From Prochilodus magdalenae (Eukaryota > Chordata > Actinopteri > Characiformes > Prochilodontidae), in contig JAMWET010006936.1 in assembly GCA_024036415.1 (NCBI GenBank), positions 950,001 through 1,014,000 of the forward strand: a DNA stretch of 64,000 nucleotides, in the 5' to 3' direction. Made by a program: the position numbers and the translations under genes. The notes under the pieces were generated by a model, which was not told the DNA's origin, ran no database searches, and was given only the letters and a program-made list of their open reading frames with translations. Numbering within the stretch: position 1 is the stretch's first letter; every line of letters starts with the position of its first letter. This document shows, one piece after another, positions 61,728 to 64,000 of this stretch.

Positions 61728-62317
61728 GAGCCATTTTTTACACATGCTCCTTCCTAGCTGAGGTGAAATGATATATCAGTAAAATTTTAACTTTTCCTAT
61801 TAATTCAGGGTGTTTCCTAGCTATGGATGTTATCAGAATGTCTATAAGACAAAGGGCAATGAAAATATGTTTGTTTTAAAAAAAGTGGTCTTGTGTCTCA
61901 CTTTACCCCAATTCAGGGGTTAACTTAGACAGACCAGAGAAATTAAGGGGGTAAAGTGAGCCAGTGTGCTGCCACTTTGTTTTCCGCTGTTTAACTATCC
62001 ATTATACATCTTCTAACAATTAGAATCCTTGCAGCTAGATTGACAAACTACCACTAATATCAGATAGTATTACAGTCATGGAGATGGTCAATTAAGCTCT
62101 AACAGTATTAGAAGTCCTTGCAAATACAAGATAATATAATTCAAAAGTTTTAATTAGATTCACAGTTGACAGGACCAGAGCCCCAAGGTTCAGAGCAAAA
62201 CATCAATGAGAACCATCTAATCAGTTTGGGAACCAGAACATAAGAAAATCAGCCTAGAACAGCCTGGGACTCAGGACACAGGATTAGAACATCAGCCATC
62301 AGACTCTAGAACAAGGC

Positions 62318-62900
62318 CTACGCTACATTCCAGCCCTGAAGGTTACATAGAAAGGTGAAGAGTTGCTCTCTCCGTGTGGTTCCTCCAGGCCTATTAGGTT
62401 GAGGCAGCTTCTTCACCACATCACCTTTAGGAACATGTGCCACATCATTTTCTTTTATGGCAAATGTGGGTCTCTCCCACTGGTTCTTGTTTCCCTGGAT
62501 TCGTCTGAGGAATTGTGTAAGTATTTCATTGTCCTCAACTTTCTCAACCATGCCAACATAACGGAGACTCCTGTGTTTGGTTGCAAAATTAACTAGGACA
62601 AAGTCACCTACGTTCAGATCTGTGTCTTCATGATCACTTCTCTCATCCTTAGAGCTCTCATCATCATCAAGTGGGACAGGGACATCACTCTCCTCAGAGC
62701 AGCTATCTATGATTTTTCTTTTAGGTGCTTTCTTTTTCAATTGGCCCTTTTCTTTGCTATTTTTCTTTTTCTGTGCCATTTTCTTTTGTCTCTCTTCATA
62801 CGCCTTTTCTATTGTCTGCTTCTCAGGAGTATCTGTTAGGATGGATGTCTTCACACGCTTTCTTTTGGTTTGTGCTTGTGGGGGGACATTTGGGAAGTGG
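62318..62900 (-). pseudogene. pogo-like transposase, C-terminal tail
   Basis: The frame 62,318-63,067 is family-like only from about 62,900 on. It reads KRKRVKTSILTDTPEKQ, a basic helical stretch (EERQKKMAQKKKNSKEK), an acidic serine-rich stretch (DSCSEESDVPVPLDDDESS), then LNVGDFVLVNFATKHRSLRY with VGMVEKVE and PKGDVVKKLPQPNRPGG. The GDFVLV.F....YVG.VE pattern looks like a small SH3-like or Tudor-like barrel sometimes found at the end of fish pogo-type proteins. Open for about 190 codons. Confidence 0.7.
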
Positions 62901-63302
62901 TAGGATTTCCGGAGGAGACACATATCCAGGTCTACTGGAAACATCTGAGTTAGCTGGCGAGGCACATCTATGTGGACCACACAGAGTGGATGGATTAGCA
63001 TCAGCCACTGGATCATCTGCAGGGGGTGGACCATCTGCAGGGTGTGGACCATCCGGACCGTCTGCAATGGATAGACAAGTGGATGCAGACTGCAGCTCAG
63101 GGTTTGGCCGGTCTGATATCATGGATGGTGCGAACCCTTCCTCAGGGAAAATATCTCTATTGTATGGGAAAATCCCAGTGGACTTGAATCCAGAAGTGAT
63201 ATTACGTGGTGTCACTGCTGACAAGAAGGCCTCATTCACAAGTCCTGCAATCTGGTATATGGAGACTGTTTTGCCAGGGTTAGATCTGATCCACCCATCC
63301 AT
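62888..63302 (-). pseudogene. pogo-like transposase, region after the DDE core
   Basis: MDGWIRSNPGKTVSIYQIAG, then LVNEAFLSAVTPRNITSGFK and STGIFPYNRDIFPEEGF, match the segment that follows the DDE domain in pogo/Tigger-type transposases (NPGK..TI...A......A.....I..GFR.TGI.PFN...F). The family text runs on to SPPEILPLPK, after which the reading moves to the frame of the next piece. It begins at the deletion junction and needs a frameshift on both sides. Confidence 0.8.
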
Positions 63303-63478
63303 ACTTCCCCTTTTTCTTTTTTCTTTATGAATCTTTGTAGGGTTGACTTGTCAATATTTCTATCCCTTCCAGCTTTTCTTAAGGACTTCTTTCCTTGCAT
63401 GACCTCAGCAGCTGCACTCTCCAAATCTGCAAGAGGTGTTTGGCCCCAGGTTGTCTTCCTGGTGTACTTTCTTGGCAT
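63236..63478 (-). pseudogene. pogo-like transposase, N-terminal helix-turn-helix
   Basis: Starts MPRKYTRKTTWGQTPLADLE, then SAAAEVMQGKKSLRKAGRDR, then NIDKSTLQRFIKKKEKGEV. This is the CENP-B/psq-type helix-turn-helix of pogo transposases (R...A...V..G..S.R.AA....I....L.R). The genuine family sequence ends at about residue 60 (near 63,300). The remaining 20 residues are out of frame, because the deletion that removed the catalytic core joined the C-terminal part in a different frame. Confidence 0.82.
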
Positions 63479-63479
63479 G

Positions 63480-63975
63480 ACGGCTTTTCTACAATGTTTA
63501 TGACATTAGAAATAAAACATATGTAATGTAATATTACACTAAATATGTTTAAGACTAAACTTAATTTGTGGGTTATGGTGGGTTAAAGTAAGACAGTGTT
63601 TCACTTTACCCCACAGCATTTGTCTCACTTAACCCCACAGCCATCATTTTAGAAAAAACATCATCTCTAGCAATTCAGGCTAATCTTCAACTAGCATCAA
63701 TCACGTGGGTTGATATGTTGGAAATTCATCAACATGTATGATATAAGTTTTTCTACCTGAATCAATTTGCTTTGATAAAATAGTTGATTAAGTTCAAAGC
63801 AAGAAAATTTACTTTTGCATGTAGAAAACACTTTTTTTTGTGAAAAAAGCATACTTATCAGCACCAACTTCTTCTTCCTAGCAATAGGGAATGGGAGGGA
63901 CTTGAAAACATAATGGTCACATGACCACAAATGTGTTCCAAGATACAGGGGGTGTCTCACATTACCCAATGTCTT
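63480..63975. other. pogo-like element, right subterminal region
   Basis: AT-rich, carrying repeats of a TCACTTTACCCCA-type motif at 63,601-63,613 and 63,627-63,640, and the variant TGTCTCACATTACCC at 63,954-63,968. The minus frame at 63,697-63,969 is not supported as a gene. Confidence 0.7.
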
Positions 63976-63994
63976 ACATTACCCCGCTCTCCCC
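63976..63994. repeat. pogo-like element, right terminal inverted repeat
   Basis: Inverted copy of the left repeat, followed by TA and four more bases before the window ends. Confidence 0.95.
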
Positions 63995-64000
63995 TACTCC

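Larger units (their letters stand above)
61709..63994 (-). mobile_element. pogo/Tigger-like transposon, internally deleted
   Basis: A 2,286-bp element flanked by TA (61,707-61,708 and 63,995-63,996), with perfect 19-bp terminal inverted repeats GGGGAGAGCGGGGTAATGT. Minus-strand coding text: the N-terminal helix-turn-helix (63,300-63,478), a C-terminal region after the missing DDE core (from 63,302), and a basic/acidic tail to 62,318. The catalytic DDE domain is absent and at least two frameshifts separate the pieces, so this copy cannot make a transposase. The intact ends and TA duplication show an insertion by cut-and-paste transposition. It lies upstream of the GIMAP-like gene, in the same orientation. 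Confidence 0.88.

Noticed and set aside
62725..63330. 201-residue plus-strand frame
   Set aside because: Antisense of the pogo-like transposase pieces; no family motifs on this strand.

Overview
The window looks like vertebrate nuclear DNA, and almost certainly comes from a teleost fish. It is AT-rich and mostly non-coding, with long simple-sequence arrays. It carries many decayed copies of fish-type DNA transposons (several Tc1/mariner-like families, hAT-like MITEs, a pogo/Tigger element) and LINE 3' ends with the TGAATCTTGAATCT-type tail. Some repeats resemble ones I associate with otophysan fishes (characins, catfishes, knifefishes), but that is recollection and not a species call. There are no bacterial operons, tRNA or rRNA genes, CRISPR arrays or phage genes.

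Layout. Roughly 1-53,500 is a gene desert: unique sequence, microsatellites and transposon remnants, with several GC-richer, low-repeat patches (about 16.3-19.3, 27.6-29.1, 31.0-31.4, 39.0-40.9 and 42.8-43.6 kb) that could be conserved non-coding DNA. I found no convincing exon there; the longest reading frames do not resemble known proteins.

The one well-supported host gene is on the minus strand at about 54,085-59,899. Six exons can be joined at GT/AG sites with consistent phase into 535 codons including the stop. The product has an N-terminal teleost-type domain of unknown function (around the KYFTIVSG motif), a linker and short coiled coil, and a C-terminal AIG1/GIMAP-like domain. The G1 (P-loop) and G3 nucleotide-binding motifs of that domain are degenerate, so it is probably a pseudo-GTPase. 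Its introns carry a Tc1-like element, a second DNA-transposon remnant, and long AT and CA tracts.

Upstream of that gene lie a palindromic foldback element (60,048-60,512) and a nearly complete pogo/Tigger-like element (61,709-63,994) with 19-bp terminal inverted repeats, a TA target duplication and repeated subterminal motifs. The pogo element has lost its catalytic core and is frameshifted. One Tc1-like family is present at least five times (about 9.1, 26.9, 37.8, 42.2 and 60.0 kb) in different states of decay. A second family with a helix-turn-helix N-terminus is present at 6.2, 23.8 and 41.8 kb.
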